64,000 nucleotides of DNA from Streptomyces venezuelae (GCF_008642275.1 NZ_CP029189.1:2216001-2280000); one strand, 5' to 3'. Shown: positions 15,298 to 24,898, numbered from the stretch's first letter. Numbers and translations are program-made. Notes: a model not told the origin generated them from the letters alone.

Positions 15298-15831
15298 CTA
15301 CATTCCGTGCAGTTGCGACTGCGACGCGAACTGGCTGCCCAGCCCGATGTCGGTGCCGGAGATGGACGCCGAGGCGCGGCGCAGCGCCACCTTCTCCCCG
15401 GCGAGGCGGCCCATCAGGGAACCCACCTGCTGGTCCCACGTGTCCGCGACCTTCTTCAGGCCGGCGGCCGTCTCCCAGCCGTCGAAACCCTTCTGGGCCT
15501 TGCCGGTGGCCTCGTCCGCGTGCTCCGTCGCCTTCTTGGTGGCGTCCTCCAGCTCGTTCTCGATCGTGTTCGCCGCCGCCTTCTTCGCCGCGGGCGACGA
15601 GGCGAAGTCCTTGGGGCCGCCCGTGAGGAACAGGCCCGAGGAGGGCGGGGTGACGCCGGGAGCGTAGGGGACCACCGTCGGTGCGGTGGCGCCCGGAGCG
15701 TGCGGGCCGGGCGTCGTGGGCGTGACTCCCGGAGCGTACGGAGTCATCGGCGGGGTGACCCCCGGAGCGTACGGACCCAACGGCGGTCCGCTGTTCAACC
15801 GCATGTCCACCTGGCCGAGATCATCTGACAT
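15298..15831 (-). CDS. Proline-rich helical protein, first gene of WXG-like operon
   Basis: 177 residues. ATG 15831 has GGGAGG at good spacing; GTG 15837 is too close to it. The N-terminal half holds repeated proline motifs (four copies of YAPGVTP or HAPGATAP variants, residues about 20-60). The C-terminal half (about 75-170) is an amphipathic helical region with many Ala, Lys and Glu, like an Esx-type hairpin though without a clear WXG. It would be the first gene of the operon and may form a heterodimer with the next product. Function unknown. Confidence 0.75.
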   Translation of the reverse strand: MSDDLGQVDMRLNSGPPLGPYAPGVTPPMTPYAPGVTPTTPGPHAPGATAPTVVPYAPGVTPPSSGLFLTGGPKDFASSPAAKKAAANTIENELEDATKKATEHADEATGKAQKGFDGWETAAGLKKVADTWDQQVGSLMGRLAGEKVALRRASASISGTDIGLGSQFASQSQLHGM

Positions 15832-15858
15832 GGTCACGCCTCCCCGTAGTTGAGGGTG

Positions 15859-15864
15859 ATCATA
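15859..15864 (-). promoter_or_regulatory. Possible -10 box for the WXG-like operon
   Basis: TATGAT on the minus strand, 28 bp before the first start codon, within the 127-bp gap to glnE. It is the best -10 match in the gap; no clear -35 is seen. Confidence 0.35.
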
Positions 15865-15958
15865 TGCAAAATCGCGAAGGAATCGGCCAGCGCCGCCCGG
15901 CCTTTCGGGCGGCTCGCCCCGGCGGCCCGGACACGGCCGCCGGGGCGTACGGGAGCGG

Positions 15959-18946
15959 CTACGCCCCGTAGAACAGTTCGTCCACCACCGCCCGCGCGCG
16001 GCGGGTGATGCGGCGGTAGTCGTCCAGCAACTCCCCGACCGTTCCCTCGGCGTAGCCGAGGTAGCGGCCCACGGCCGCGAGTTCCCGGGCCTCGGTCGGG
16101 AAGGTGTCCCCGGCCCGCCCGCGCACCAGCATCACGGCGTTGCGGACCCGGGTCGCCAGGACCCAGGCCTCGTCGAGGATCTGTGCCTCCTCGGTCGGGA
16201 TCAGCCCGGCCGCGTGGGCGGCCGCCAGGGCCTCGCGGGTACGGGTGGTGCGCAGGCCCGGTTCGGCCCACGCGTGCCGCATCTGGATCAGCTGGACGGT
16301 CCACTCGACGTCGCTGAGGCCGCCGCGGCCGAGTTTGGTGTGCAGGGTCGGGTCGGCCCCGCGCGGCAGCCGCTCCGACTCCATGCGGGCCTTGAGCCGG
16401 CGGATCTCGCGTACGGCGTCCTCGCCGAGCCCCTCCATCGGGTAGCGCAGCGGGTCGATCAGCTCGATGAAGCGGGTGCCGATGTCGGCGTCGCCCGCGA
16501 CCGGTTCGGCGCGCAGCAGGGCCTGGCTCTCCCAGGTCAGGGACCACCGACGGTAGTAGGCGGCGTAGGAGGCCAGCGTGCGCACCAGCGGGCCGGAACG
16601 GCCTTCGGGGCGCAGGTCGGCGTCGATGAGCAGCGGCGGGTCGGTGGTGGGCAGCTGGAGCAGCCTGCGCATCTCGGCGATGACGGTCTGGGCGGCCTTG
16701 GCGGCCTCCTGCTCGTCGACGCCCTCGCGGGGTTCGTGGACGAACAGGACGTCGGCGTCGGAGCCGTAGCCGAGTTCGTGGCCGCCGAAGCGGCCGACGC
16801 CGATGACGGCGAAGCGGGTGGGCAGGGTGTCGCCGTAGTGGCTGTGGACGGCGGCGCGCAGGGCCCCGGCGACGGTGGCGGCGGTGAGGTCGGAGACGGC
16901 TCCGCCGACCCGGTCGACGAGGGCTCCGTGGTCCTCCTCGGCCGGGTTGTCCTCCGTACCGTACGAGCCGATGATGTCGGCCGCGGTGGTCCGGAAGAGC
17001 TCGCGGCGGCGCACCCCGCGGGCGGCGGCGACGGCGGCCTCGGGGGTGTCGGCGCGGCCGACGGCGGCGAGGACCTCCTGCTCCAGGGCCTCGTGGGAAC
17101 GGGGCTGCAGGCCTTCGGGGTCGCCGAGCAGGGCCACGGCCTCGGGGGCGCGCATCAGCAGGTCGGGGGCGAGGCGCCCGGCGGACAGGACGCGGGCGAG
17201 GTTCTCGGCGGCGGCGCCCTCGTCGCGGAGCAGGCGCAGGTACCAGGGGGTCTTGCCGAGGGCGTCGGAGACCTTGCGGAAGTTCAGCAGGCCGGCGTCC
17301 GGGTCGGCGGAGTCGGCGAACCAGCCGAGCATCACGGGCAGCAGGGTGCGCTGGATGGCGGCCTTGCGGGTGACGCCGGAGGCGAGGGCTTCGAGGTGGC
17401 GCAGGGCCGAGGCCGGGTCGGCGTAGCCGAGGGCTTCGAGGCGCTGGCCGGCGGCGCGCGGGGAGAGCCGGGTCTCGCCGGGCGTGAGCTGGGCGACGGC
17501 GTCGAGCAGCGGCCGGTAGAAGAGCTTCTCGTGCAGGCGCCGGACCACGGAGGCGTGCCGGCGCCAGGCCTTGTTGAGCTCGGCGACCGGTTCGGTGCGC
17601 AGGCCCATGGAACGGCCGAGGCGCCGCAGGTCGTTCTCGTCCTCGGGGACGAGGTGGGTGCGGCGCAGCCGGTAGAGCTGGATGCGGTGCTCCATGGCGC
17701 GCAGGAAGCGGTACGCGTCGTGCAGTTGGGCGGCGTCGGCGCGGCCGACGTAGCCGCCGGCGGCGAGGGCGTGCAGGGCGTCGAGGGTGCTGCCGGAGTG
17801 CAGGGTGGCGTCGCTGCGGCCGTGCACGAGCTGGAGCAGCTGGACGGCGAACTCGACGTCGCGCAGGCCGCCGGGGCCGAGTTTGAGCTCGCGGTCGACC
17901 TGGGCGGCGGGGATGTTGTCGACGACGCGGCGGCGCATCTTCTGGACGTCGGCGACGAAGTTCTCGCGTTCGGCGGCCTGCCAGACCAGCGGGCTTATGG
18001 CGGCGATGTACTCGGCGCCCAGGGCCTCGTCGCCGGCCACGGCGCGGGCCTTGAGGAGGGCCTGGAACTCCCAGGTCTTGGCCCAGCGCTGGTAGTAGGC
18101 CAGGTGGGAGGAGAGGGTGCGGACGAGGGGGCCGTTGCGGCCCTCGGGGCGGAGGTTGGCGTCGACGGGCCAGATCGTGCCCTCGACGGTGGTCTCCGAG
18201 CAGATCCGCATCAGGTGGGAGGCGAGACGGGTGGCGGCCTGGAGGGCCTTGGCCTCGTCGGCGCCGGGGGCCGCGTCGCCGACGAAGATGACGTCGACGT
18301 CGGAGACGTAGTTCAGCTCGTTGCCACCGCACTTGCCCATCGCGATGACGGCGAGCCGGCACAGCGCGGCGTCCTCGGGGGCGGCCGCGGAGGCGATCCG
18401 CAGGGCCGCGCGGAGGGTCGCGGTGGCCAGGTCGGCGAGCTCGGCGGCGGTCTGGGCGACGTCGATGGTGCCGCAGACGTCGCGGGCGGCGATGGAGAGC
18501 AGGCAGCGGCGGTAGGCGACGCGCAGGCCGACGGGGTCGTGCGCGTCGGCGAGTCCGACCTCGAACTCGGGGAGCCCGGGGTGCAGGTCGGCGGCCTCGT
18601 AGGTGACGAGGCCGAGCCAGTCGCGGGGGTGGCGGGCGAGGTGGTCGCCGAGGGCCTCGGAGGCGCCCAGCACCCCGAGCAGCCGGTCGCGCAGCGGCTT
18701 GGCGCTGACGAGGGTGTCGAGGAGCCCGGGCAGTTCGCCGTCGGGCTGGGCCTCGGCGAGCCGGACGAGGCCGAGGAGGGCGAGGTCGGGGTCGGCGGTC
18801 GCGCCGAGGGCGTCGAGCAGCACGGGATCGGCGCGTACGGCCGCCAGCGCGTCGGCGTCGAGCAGCCGGGCGGCGGCGGTGGGGTCGGTGAAGCCGCTGC
18901 GCAGCAGCCGGATGAAGGTGCTGCTCCTGCGTCCCGGGACCGTCAT
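15959..18946 (-). CDS. glnE: Glutamine synthetase adenylyltransferase / deadenylase
   Basis: 995 residues, full length for GlnE. It carries two nucleotidyltransferase domains, one for deadenylation and one for adenylylation. Their GGxELxYxSDxD motifs are GKCGGNELNYVSDVDVIFV in the N-terminal half and GRFGGHELGYGSDADVLFV in the C-terminal half. A helical regulatory segment lies between. The enzyme attaches AMP to, and removes it from, a tyrosine of type I glutamine synthetase according to nitrogen status. The start MTVPGRRSSTF at 18946 has GGGAGG nearby; a 10-codon upstream extension is poly-Gly. Its closeness to glnA2 is conserved in actinobacteria. Confidence 0.97.
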   Translation of the reverse strand: MTVPGRRSSTFIRLLRSGFTDPTAAARLLDADALAAVRADPVLLDALGATADPDLALLGLVRLAEAQPDGELPGLLDTLVSAKPLRDRLLGVLGASEALGDHLARHPRDWLGLVTYEAADLHPGLPEFEVGLADAHDPVGLRVAYRRCLLSIAARDVCGTIDVAQTAAELADLATATLRAALRIASAAAPEDAALCRLAVIAMGKCGGNELNYVSDVDVIFVGDAAPGADEAKALQAATRLASHLMRICSETTVEGTIWPVDANLRPEGRNGPLVRTLSSHLAYYQRWAKTWEFQALLKARAVAGDEALGAEYIAAISPLVWQAAERENFVADVQKMRRRVVDNIPAAQVDRELKLGPGGLRDVEFAVQLLQLVHGRSDATLHSGSTLDALHALAAGGYVGRADAAQLHDAYRFLRAMEHRIQLYRLRRTHLVPEDENDLRRLGRSMGLRTEPVAELNKAWRRHASVVRRLHEKLFYRPLLDAVAQLTPGETRLSPRAAGQRLEALGYADPASALRHLEALASGVTRKAAIQRTLLPVMLGWFADSADPDAGLLNFRKVSDALGKTPWYLRLLRDEGAAAENLARVLSAGRLAPDLLMRAPEAVALLGDPEGLQPRSHEALEQEVLAAVGRADTPEAAVAAARGVRRRELFRTTAADIIGSYGTEDNPAEEDHGALVDRVGGAVSDLTAATVAGALRAAVHSHYGDTLPTRFAVIGVGRFGGHELGYGSDADVLFVHEPREGVDEQEAAKAAQTVIAEMRRLLQLPTTDPPLLIDADLRPEGRSGPLVRTLASYAAYYRRWSLTWESQALLRAEPVAGDADIGTRFIELIDPLRYPMEGLGEDAVREIRRLKARMESERLPRGADPTLHTKLGRGGLSDVEWTVQLIQMRHAWAEPGLRTTRTREALAAAHAAGLIPTEEAQILDEAWVLATRVRNAVMLVRGRAGDTFPTEARELAAVGRYLGYAEGTVGELLDDYRRITRRARAVVDELFYGA

Positions 18947-19166
18947 CCCGCCGCCTCCCGCGGTTGTCGCTGCCACTGCTTGCCAGTCTCTCCTGAGCCT
19001 AGGCCCTGGGACCTGTCGGCGGAGTCCCGCCCTGGCCGCGGTGGAGATTTAGGCGTGTCCGGAGCAAATGTTCGACTGGCGGCACATACGATGCCAAGAT
19101 TCGTCTGATCATCGGTTTACTTATCGCGCCATGGGGTACTCCCGTCGGCCGGCCGGGAGGAGCCAC

Positions 19167-21917
19167 GTGTCCGACTCCTGGCAGGGCCCCGGGGAACGGA
19201 ACCCGCAGGGCGTACCGAGCGGATCGGGGTGGGAGCGACAGACCCGGCCGCCGGAGCGGACCCAGCAGCAGCCGCACCCGGCGGAGCAGATACCGCAGCC
19301 GTACCCGCCGGAGCAGGCCGCGAGGCCGCACCCGCCGGAACAGGCCCACCGACCGCACCCGGCGGAGCAGATACCGCAGCCGTACCCGGCCGAACAGGCC
19401 GCGAAGCCGCACCCGCCGGAGCAGGCCCACCGACCGCACCCGGCCGAGGAGATACCGCAGCCGTACCCGCCGGAACAGGGCTCGCAGGCGCACCCGGCCG
19501 AGCGGTCCTACCAGGGGCGCCCGCAGGAGCCGCACCCTTACGCGCACCTGCCCCGGCAGGTCCACCGGGCGGTGTCGCACGGCGAGTTGGCTGCCCCGCG
19601 GGCCGAACCGCCCGTCGTGGCCGGGCCGGCCGCCCCGGCTCCGCGCGCCGGAGCGACCGAGGCTCCCGAAGTCCCCGCAGCCCGCGAAGCATCCGCACCC
19701 GCACCCGAGGCGTCGGCGGCCGCCGAGGCCGAGACGTCCGGCAGCCGCCGTCAGGCGCGCCGCCGGGCCCGGACCCGCGGCAAGGACGGCGGCGCCGGCG
19801 ACGGCGCCCGAACCCGGCCTCGCCGTCGCCGCCGCCGGGCCGGCCTCCTCAAGGTCGTCGCCTTCTGCGTGGTCACCGCCGTCGGCGGCCTCCTCCTGCT
19901 CCGGGGCAACGAACTCCTCGACCGCCTCGGCTCCCCCACCGCCCCCGACAAGGCGGCCGGCACCCCCACCCCGGCCCCCGATCCGCCCGACCCCGGCCGG
20001 GTGCTCCAGGTCGTCGCGCACCCCGACGACGACCTGTACTTCATGAACCCGGACCTGCGGTACTCCATATCCGCCGGCCGGCCCGTCACCTCCGTCTACC
20101 TGACCTCCGGCGAGGCCGACGGCATCAACGCCGGCGCCGCCAAAGCGGCCGTCACCAAGCCCGACAAACCCGCCTACGCCGAGGCCCGCCAGAACGGCAT
20201 CCGCGCCGCCTACGCCAAGATGGCCACCGGCGACCGCGGCAGCCCCTGGACGCGTACCGTCGTCCCGACCAGGGGCGGCGGCCAGGCCGAAGTCGACGTC
20301 CTCGTCGCCAAGCCCCAGGTCAACCTCGTCTGGCTGCAGCTCCGCGAGGCCGGCACCGTCTACGACAGCGCCCCGGACAGCCTGCACGGCCTGTGGGACG
20401 GCAAGGTTCCCCGCCTGGACTCCATGCTCGCGTCCGGCAGCCCGGTCACGCAGAAGTTCTCGTACTCCAAGGACCAGGTCGTCCAGACCCTCGTCGGCGT
20501 CCTGGAGCAGTACCGGCCGACCACCGTCCGTTCCCAGGACCCGACCCCCGGCCGGTACCACGACACCAAGCGGTACACGGACCACCAGGACCACTTCTAC
20601 GGCGCCCGGTTCGTACAGCTGGCCACCGCCGCCTACGCCGCGGACGTCACGGACCGCCCGCACTTCGCGGTGCAGAACTACGCCGGCTACATAAACGGCT
20701 CGCTCCCCAGCGCCCTGGACCCGGACGAGGCCAGGGAGAAGCTGGACATCCTGGGCACCTACGCCTGGCTCGACCAGCAGAACCACTGCAACAGCCCCGC
20801 CGGCTGCGGCGACCTCAAGATCTCCGACCAGCCGGGCGGCAACCGCTGGTCGGACTCCATCAACTACACCCGCGGCACCAGCACCAGCTGGCTCACCTCC
20901 GACGCCGGGCACGGGCTGTGGGCCTTCAAGGTGCTGGACGGCCAGGTGGCGCTCTGGCACCGGCCCGGTCCCGCCGGCCGCTGGAAGGGCCCGGACCTGC
21001 TCCCCGGTACCGGCATGGACCCGGGTGTGAGCACCGTGACCCTGCCGGACGGCCGGATAGCCGCCTTCGGCACCCGCACCTCCTTCGGCGCGAAGCCCAC
21101 CGACTACACGCGTGAGGTCGTCTACGCCGTCCAGAAGCAGCCGGGGGCCGAGGAGTTCACGCAGTGGCAGTCGCTCGGCACCCCCGAGACCGCGGACGAG
21201 ACGTGGACCTCCGACATCAGCGCCCCGGCCGTATCGGTCGACGGCACCGGCCAGTTGGCGGCGTACGTCCGTGACGGCGCGAACAGCCTGCGCGGCCGGG
21301 TGCAGCGGGCGGACGGCAGCTGGGGGCCCTGGGAGAAGTACGGCGGCACCGACCTGCACGGCTCCCCGGCCACCGCGACCGACGGCGCCGGGCGGCGCAT
21401 GGTGTTCTCCGCCACCTCCAAGTCGGTGGTGGGCTGGACGCAGCCGAAGCCGGGCGAGCCGCTGGGCCAGGTCACGGCCACCGGACTGCCGGACACCACG
21501 CTGCCGCTGACCGCGGACGGCCGCGAGGGCGGGGTACGGCTGTGGTTCCGCAAGCCCGGCTCCGGCAACGTCCGTACCGCGCTGATCACGGGCGAGGGCG
21601 GGCTGAAGGTGAGCCAGATGACCGACCTCGGCGGCCTCCAGGGCTTCGGCGCGGTGACGGCGAGCGGGCACGTGCTGGCGGGCCGCACGGCGGGCGGCCA
21701 ACTGGGCTCGGAGGCCGGGCCGGGACGGCCGTGGGAACGCTCCCCGGTGCTGTTCGTCGGTGCGCCCTCCTCCACGACGACCGGCAAGGGCATGGTCAGC
21801 CTGGCGGTGGTGGGGCTCGACGCCCGCCTGTACGTGACCTCCTCGGCCGACGCGCCGAACGCGCACCTCGCGCCGTGGCAGCCGGTGGGCCCGCGCAACG
21901 CACCGCCGTCTCCCTGA
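19167..21917 (+). CDS. Membrane-anchored PIG-L deacetylase-like protein with Pro-rich N-tail
   Basis: 916 residues from GTG 19167, preceded by GGGAGGAG. Residues 1-200 are a disordered Pro/Glu/His-rich tail with 27-residue repeats. An Arg-rich stretch and one membrane span (GLLKVVAFCVVTAVGGLLLL) follow at about 225-245. Then comes an extracellular PIG-L domain with VVAHPDDDLYFMNPD and DHQDHFYGARF, which hold the zinc ligands and catalytic Asp. The last 300 residues are beta-rich, like a lectin or propeller domain. PIG-L enzymes remove N-acetyl groups from sugars; an external location suggests cell wall or glycan substrates. The next gene is a shorter Tat-exported paralogue. Confidence 0.88.
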   Translation: MSDSWQGPGERNPQGVPSGSGWERQTRPPERTQQQPHPAEQIPQPYPPEQAARPHPPEQAHRPHPAEQIPQPYPAEQAAKPHPPEQAHRPHPAEEIPQPYPPEQGSQAHPAERSYQGRPQEPHPYAHLPRQVHRAVSHGELAAPRAEPPVVAGPAAPAPRAGATEAPEVPAAREASAPAPEASAAAEAETSGSRRQARRRARTRGKDGGAGDGARTRPRRRRRRAGLLKVVAFCVVTAVGGLLLLRGNELLDRLGSPTAPDKAAGTPTPAPDPPDPGRVLQVVAHPDDDLYFMNPDLRYSISAGRPVTSVYLTSGEADGINAGAAKAAVTKPDKPAYAEARQNGIRAAYAKMATGDRGSPWTRTVVPTRGGGQAEVDVLVAKPQVNLVWLQLREAGTVYDSAPDSLHGLWDGKVPRLDSMLASGSPVTQKFSYSKDQVVQTLVGVLEQYRPTTVRSQDPTPGRYHDTKRYTDHQDHFYGARFVQLATAAYAADVTDRPHFAVQNYAGYINGSLPSALDPDEAREKLDILGTYAWLDQQNHCNSPAGCGDLKISDQPGGNRWSDSINYTRGTSTSWLTSDAGHGLWAFKVLDGQVALWHRPGPAGRWKGPDLLPGTGMDPGVSTVTLPDGRIAAFGTRTSFGAKPTDYTREVVYAVQKQPGAEEFTQWQSLGTPETADETWTSDISAPAVSVDGTGQLAAYVRDGANSLRGRVQRADGSWGPWEKYGGTDLHGSPATATDGAGRRMVFSATSKSVVGWTQPKPGEPLGQVTATGLPDTTLPLTADGREGGVRLWFRKPGSGNVRTALITGEGGLKVSQMTDLGGLQGFGAVTASGHVLAGRTAGGQLGSEAGPGRPWERSPVLFVGAPSSTTTGKGMVSLAVVGLDARLYVTSSADAPNAHLAPWQPVGPRNAPPSP
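19272..19500 (+). repeat. 81-bp tandem repeat, about 2.7 copies, in the coding region
   Basis: Units beginning CCGCACCCGGC start at 19272, 19353 and 19434, exactly 81 bp apart. Each encodes 27 residues of the pattern PHPAEQIPQPYPPEQ plus AHR. The frame is kept, so copy number changes would alter the cytoplasmic tail length only. Confidence 0.85.
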
Positions 21918-21920
21918 GGA

Positions 21921-22004
21921 CCGCCCTGGCTCCGCGCCGGCCGTCCCGTCCACGCGCCGGCCGCCCTGGCTCCGCGCCGGCCGCCCTGGCGCGCGCCGGC
22001 CGTC
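21921..22004. repeat. Short GC-rich direct repeats between the PIG-L genes
   Basis: CCGCCCTGGCTCCGCGCCGG, extended to 23 bp, occurs at 21921-21943 and again at 21961-21983; two shortened copies lie in and after these. The 241-bp intergenic region otherwise holds only the presumed promoter and ribosome binding site of the next gene. Confidence 0.6.
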
Positions 22005-22158
22005 CTGCCTGCTGCCGTAGCCGGACGGACAGCGTCCGCATTTTGTTCCGGAAGAGCACCTTTCATCTGCGCATTCGGTGAACCAAGTCCGCTGATTCGC
22101 CCTCTCTCTGACTGTTCGACGCTTTCTCCCGACCAGACCGAGCCCGAGGCGTGACCCG

Positions 22159-24225
22159 ATGCCCGTGACCCGTCGCCGCTTCGCGGCCCTGCTCACCGTG
22201 CTGACAGCCGGCGCCGCCGGCGTGCTCTCCGTGGCCACCGGGCAGCTGACCACGGCCGAAGCCACCCAGGAGAAGAACCCGGACCCGGCCCGGCCGGCGA
22301 GCGTCACCACCGGCCCGGTCGTCCAGATCGTCGCCCACCCCGACGACGACCTGTTCTTCATGAACCCGGACCTCAGCCGATCCCTGCTGTCCGGCACCCA
22401 GGTCACCACCGCCTACCTCACCTCCGGCGAGTCCGACGGCCGCAACGAGGCCCACGGCGGCGCCGCCACCGACCCCGAACAGCCCGCCGACCGCGCCCAC
22501 TACGCGGAGGCCCGGCAGAACGGCATCCGCTCCGCGTACGCGCAGATGGCCACCGGGGACCGCACCAGCGCGTGGAAGCGTACGGTCATACCCACCGAGG
22601 GCGGCGGACGCGCCGAGCTCGACGTCCTCATAGCAAAACCGCAGGTCAACCTCGTCTGGCTGATGCTGCGGGAGGCCCGCACCACCGCCGAGGAAACCCC
22701 CGAGAGCCTGCGCGGCCTGTGGAACGGCCGGATACCCGCGCTGGACTCGCAGCTCACCTCCGGCACCCCGGTCAAGCAGCCGTTCTCGTACACCAAGGAC
22801 CAGCTCGTCCAGACGATAGCCGGGGTCCTGGACCGCTACCGGCCGACGACGATACGCATGCAGGACCCGACGCCGAACCGGTACGGCGAGAACGGGACCG
22901 GCCGGTTCACCGACCACCAGGACCACATGTACGGCGCCCGCTTCGTGCAGGCCGGCACCGCCGCCTACGCCGCCCAGGTCAGCAGGCGCCCGCACTTCAC
23001 GGTCCAGAGCTACCTCGGCTACCACAACAGCACCCTGCCGCACTCGCTGGACCCGCAGACCGCCGAGACCAAGACCGGCTTCCTGAGGACCTACGCCTGG
23101 CAGGACCGCCAGGACTACTGCGGCAGCCCCTCGGGCTGCGGCGACCGCAAGGTCGCGGGCAACCCGACCGGACGCAACTGGGCCCAGTCGCTGCGCTACA
23201 CCCGCGCCGACAACACCTCCTGGCTGACGGAGGGAACACCCGGCCGCCTGTGGGCCTTCGCCACCCTGGACGGCCAGACCGCGTACTGGACCCGCACCCC
23301 CGGCGGCGACTGGGCGGGCCCGGTGTTGCTCCCGGGCACGGGCATCGACCCGGGCGCCACCGCCGCCCGCCTCCCCGGCGGCCGCGTCGCCGTCCTCGCC
23401 ACCCGCACCGCCTTCGGTGCCGCGCCCAGGGAGTACCGGCGCGAGGTCGTGTACGCCGTCCAGGCCGTGCCCGACGGCCCGTTCGGCCCCTGGCAGTCGC
23501 TCGGCACCCCGGAACGCACCGACGACGAGGGCACCTCGGCGATCAGCGCACCCGCGGTGTCCGTGGACGCGCGCGGCGCCGTCACCGTCTACCTCCGCGA
23601 CTCGCGCCGCACCCTGCGCGCGAGCACGCAGCAGCCGGACGGCGGCTTCTCTCCGTGGGAACGGCTCGGCGGCGAGGACCTGCAGAGCGACCCGGTGACC
23701 GCGATCGACGCGGCCGGGCGGCGCCACGTGTACGCGACCACCACCGACTCCGTCCTCGCCTGGACCCAGCGCACCCCGGACACCCCGCTGCTCGGGCCCG
23801 CACCGACGGGCCTGCCCGCCACCACGGTCCCCCTCTCGGCCGCCCCGGACGGCGCGGGCGTCCGCCTCTTCTTCCGCCGCCCGGACTCGGGGGTCGTCCG
23901 CACCGCCCTGGTCACGGCGGGCCCCTCGGTCCGGCCGCACGTCTCCAGCGTCACGGAGGCGGGCGGCCGCGCGGGCTACGGCGCGGTCGGCGCGGCGGGC
24001 CGCCTCATGGTGGGCCGCGCGGACAGCGGCACCATCAGCACCACGGGCCTCGGCGGCCCGCCGGCGTGGGAGCAGTCCCGCATGCTCTTCGCGGGCGCCC
24101 CGTCGGCCGTCCTGGAGCCTTCGGGCACCACCACGACGGCGGTCCTGGGCCTGGACGCCGAACTCCACACGACGACGACCCCCGGCGCCACCAGGCGCCC
24201 CACCTGGCACCGCGCGGTCCACTGA
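22159..24225 (+). CDS. Tat-exported PIG-L deacetylase-like protein, paralogue of preceding gene
   Basis: 688 residues. The N-terminus VTRRRFAALLTVLTAGAAG is a twin-arginine signal. The PIG-L domain (about residues 48-320) has IVAHPDDDLFFMNPDLS and TDHQDHMYGARF, matching the zinc and catalytic residues of the upstream paralogue. The beta-rich C-terminal domain (about 360-688) also aligns with it, including the LLPGTG-DPG strands and AISAPAVSVD. The pair clearly arose by tandem duplication. They differ in location: this one is soluble and secreted, while the first is anchored with a cytoplasmic tail. The acetylated sugar substrate is unknown. Confidence 0.88.
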   Translation: MPVTRRRFAALLTVLTAGAAGVLSVATGQLTTAEATQEKNPDPARPASVTTGPVVQIVAHPDDDLFFMNPDLSRSLLSGTQVTTAYLTSGESDGRNEAHGGAATDPEQPADRAHYAEARQNGIRSAYAQMATGDRTSAWKRTVIPTEGGGRAELDVLIAKPQVNLVWLMLREARTTAEETPESLRGLWNGRIPALDSQLTSGTPVKQPFSYTKDQLVQTIAGVLDRYRPTTIRMQDPTPNRYGENGTGRFTDHQDHMYGARFVQAGTAAYAAQVSRRPHFTVQSYLGYHNSTLPHSLDPQTAETKTGFLRTYAWQDRQDYCGSPSGCGDRKVAGNPTGRNWAQSLRYTRADNTSWLTEGTPGRLWAFATLDGQTAYWTRTPGGDWAGPVLLPGTGIDPGATAARLPGGRVAVLATRTAFGAAPREYRREVVYAVQAVPDGPFGPWQSLGTPERTDDEGTSAISAPAVSVDARGAVTVYLRDSRRTLRASTQQPDGGFSPWERLGGEDLQSDPVTAIDAAGRRHVYATTTDSVLAWTQRTPDTPLLGPAPTGLPATTVPLSAAPDGAGVRLFFRRPDSGVVRTALVTAGPSVRPHVSSVTEAGGRAGYGAVGAAGRLMVGRADSGTISTTGLGGPPAWEQSRMLFAGAPSAVLEPSGTTTTAVLGLDAELHTTTTPGATRRPTWHRAVH

Positions 24226-24238
24226 CGCCGGGCCGGAC

Positions 24239-24763
24239 CTACCCGTGTGGGCCGCGGGTGGCTTCGGCGCGGCGGAAGGCCTCGTCGCAGGTACGGCCGG
24301 AGCGGGTGGCCACCAGCGTGAGGGTGTCGACGAGGCCGCCGTTGGTGAACTCCAGTCGCCAGGAGCCGCTCTGAAGCGCCACCGCCGGTACGGGCTCGCC
24401 CCGGCGGGCCGTGACCCGCCAGCCGCGCTCCCCCAGGGCGGCTTCGAGCGCCGCCAGCCGTCCGCCCTCGGCGGGGCCGTCGCCCCACCAGTCCGCGATG
24501 CAATCGGCGAGTTCCCCCTCCTCCGGGGGAGGCGCGGCGCCCGGGTTCAGCCCGGCCGCGCCGGCGGCGGCGGCGAGCTCCGCCGCGACCGTGCCGCGCG
24601 AGGGGTCTCCCCCGGCCCGGGCCGGAACCTTCACTCCCGCGGGCTCCCGTACCCAGCCGTCGCGACCGTCCTCCGCACCGGAAGCCAGCACGGCCCCACC
24701 GACGCCGAGCACCACGCCCCCGGCGACGGCCGCCCCCACGACGAGTCCCCTGCTCCTGCCCAC
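24239..24763 (-). CDS. Membrane-anchored hypothetical protein
   Basis: 174 residues from GTG 24763, where GGGGGAG lies close upstream; ATG 24808 or 24838 would give up to 25 more residues. A short basic N-terminus (GRSRGLVV) and one membrane span (GAAVAGGVVLGVGGAVLAS) are followed by an extracytoplasmic domain. That domain has two cysteines (ELADCIADWWG, GRTCDEAF) and the strand WRLEFTNGGLVDTLTLVATR. I do not recognise the family. It is downstream of and convergent with the PIG-L gene and 78 bp beyond the glnA2 terminator, so it likely has its own promoter. Confidence 0.7.
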   Translation of the reverse strand: MGRSRGLVVGAAVAGGVVLGVGGAVLASGAEDGRDGWVREPAGVKVPARAGGDPSRGTVAAELAAAAGAAGLNPGAAPPPEEGELADCIADWWGDGPAEGGRLAALEAALGERGWRVTARRGEPVPAVALQSGSWRLEFTNGGLVDTLTLVATRSGRTCDEAFRRAEATRGPHG

Positions 24764-24840
24764 GCTCTCCCCCTGCACCCGTGCGCCCCACCCGGGCGGC
24801 AGCCACATGCTAGGCGCCGCCACCCCACCCGGAAGCAACG

Positions 24841-24877
24841 CCTCCGGCCCAGCGGTCGACGACCGCCGGGCCGGAGG
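24841..24877 (-). terminator. Terminator after glnA2
   Basis: A 17-bp stem with one mismatch (CCTCCGGCCC-A-GCGGTC and its partner) and a 3-nt loop. It lies 22 bp beyond the glnA2 stop codon. Confidence 0.75.
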
Positions 24878-24898
24878 GACGCACCCGCTGAACTGCGG

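Noticed and set aside
16214..19108. A 964-codon open frame opposite glnE
   Set aside because: Third-position GC bias leaves the complementary frame open; no domains, and GlnE on the other strand is certain.
19272..19500. Mobile element or integron-type repeats
   Set aside because: The 81-bp repeats are in frame within the PIG-L gene tail and lack terminal inverted repeats or a recombinase.
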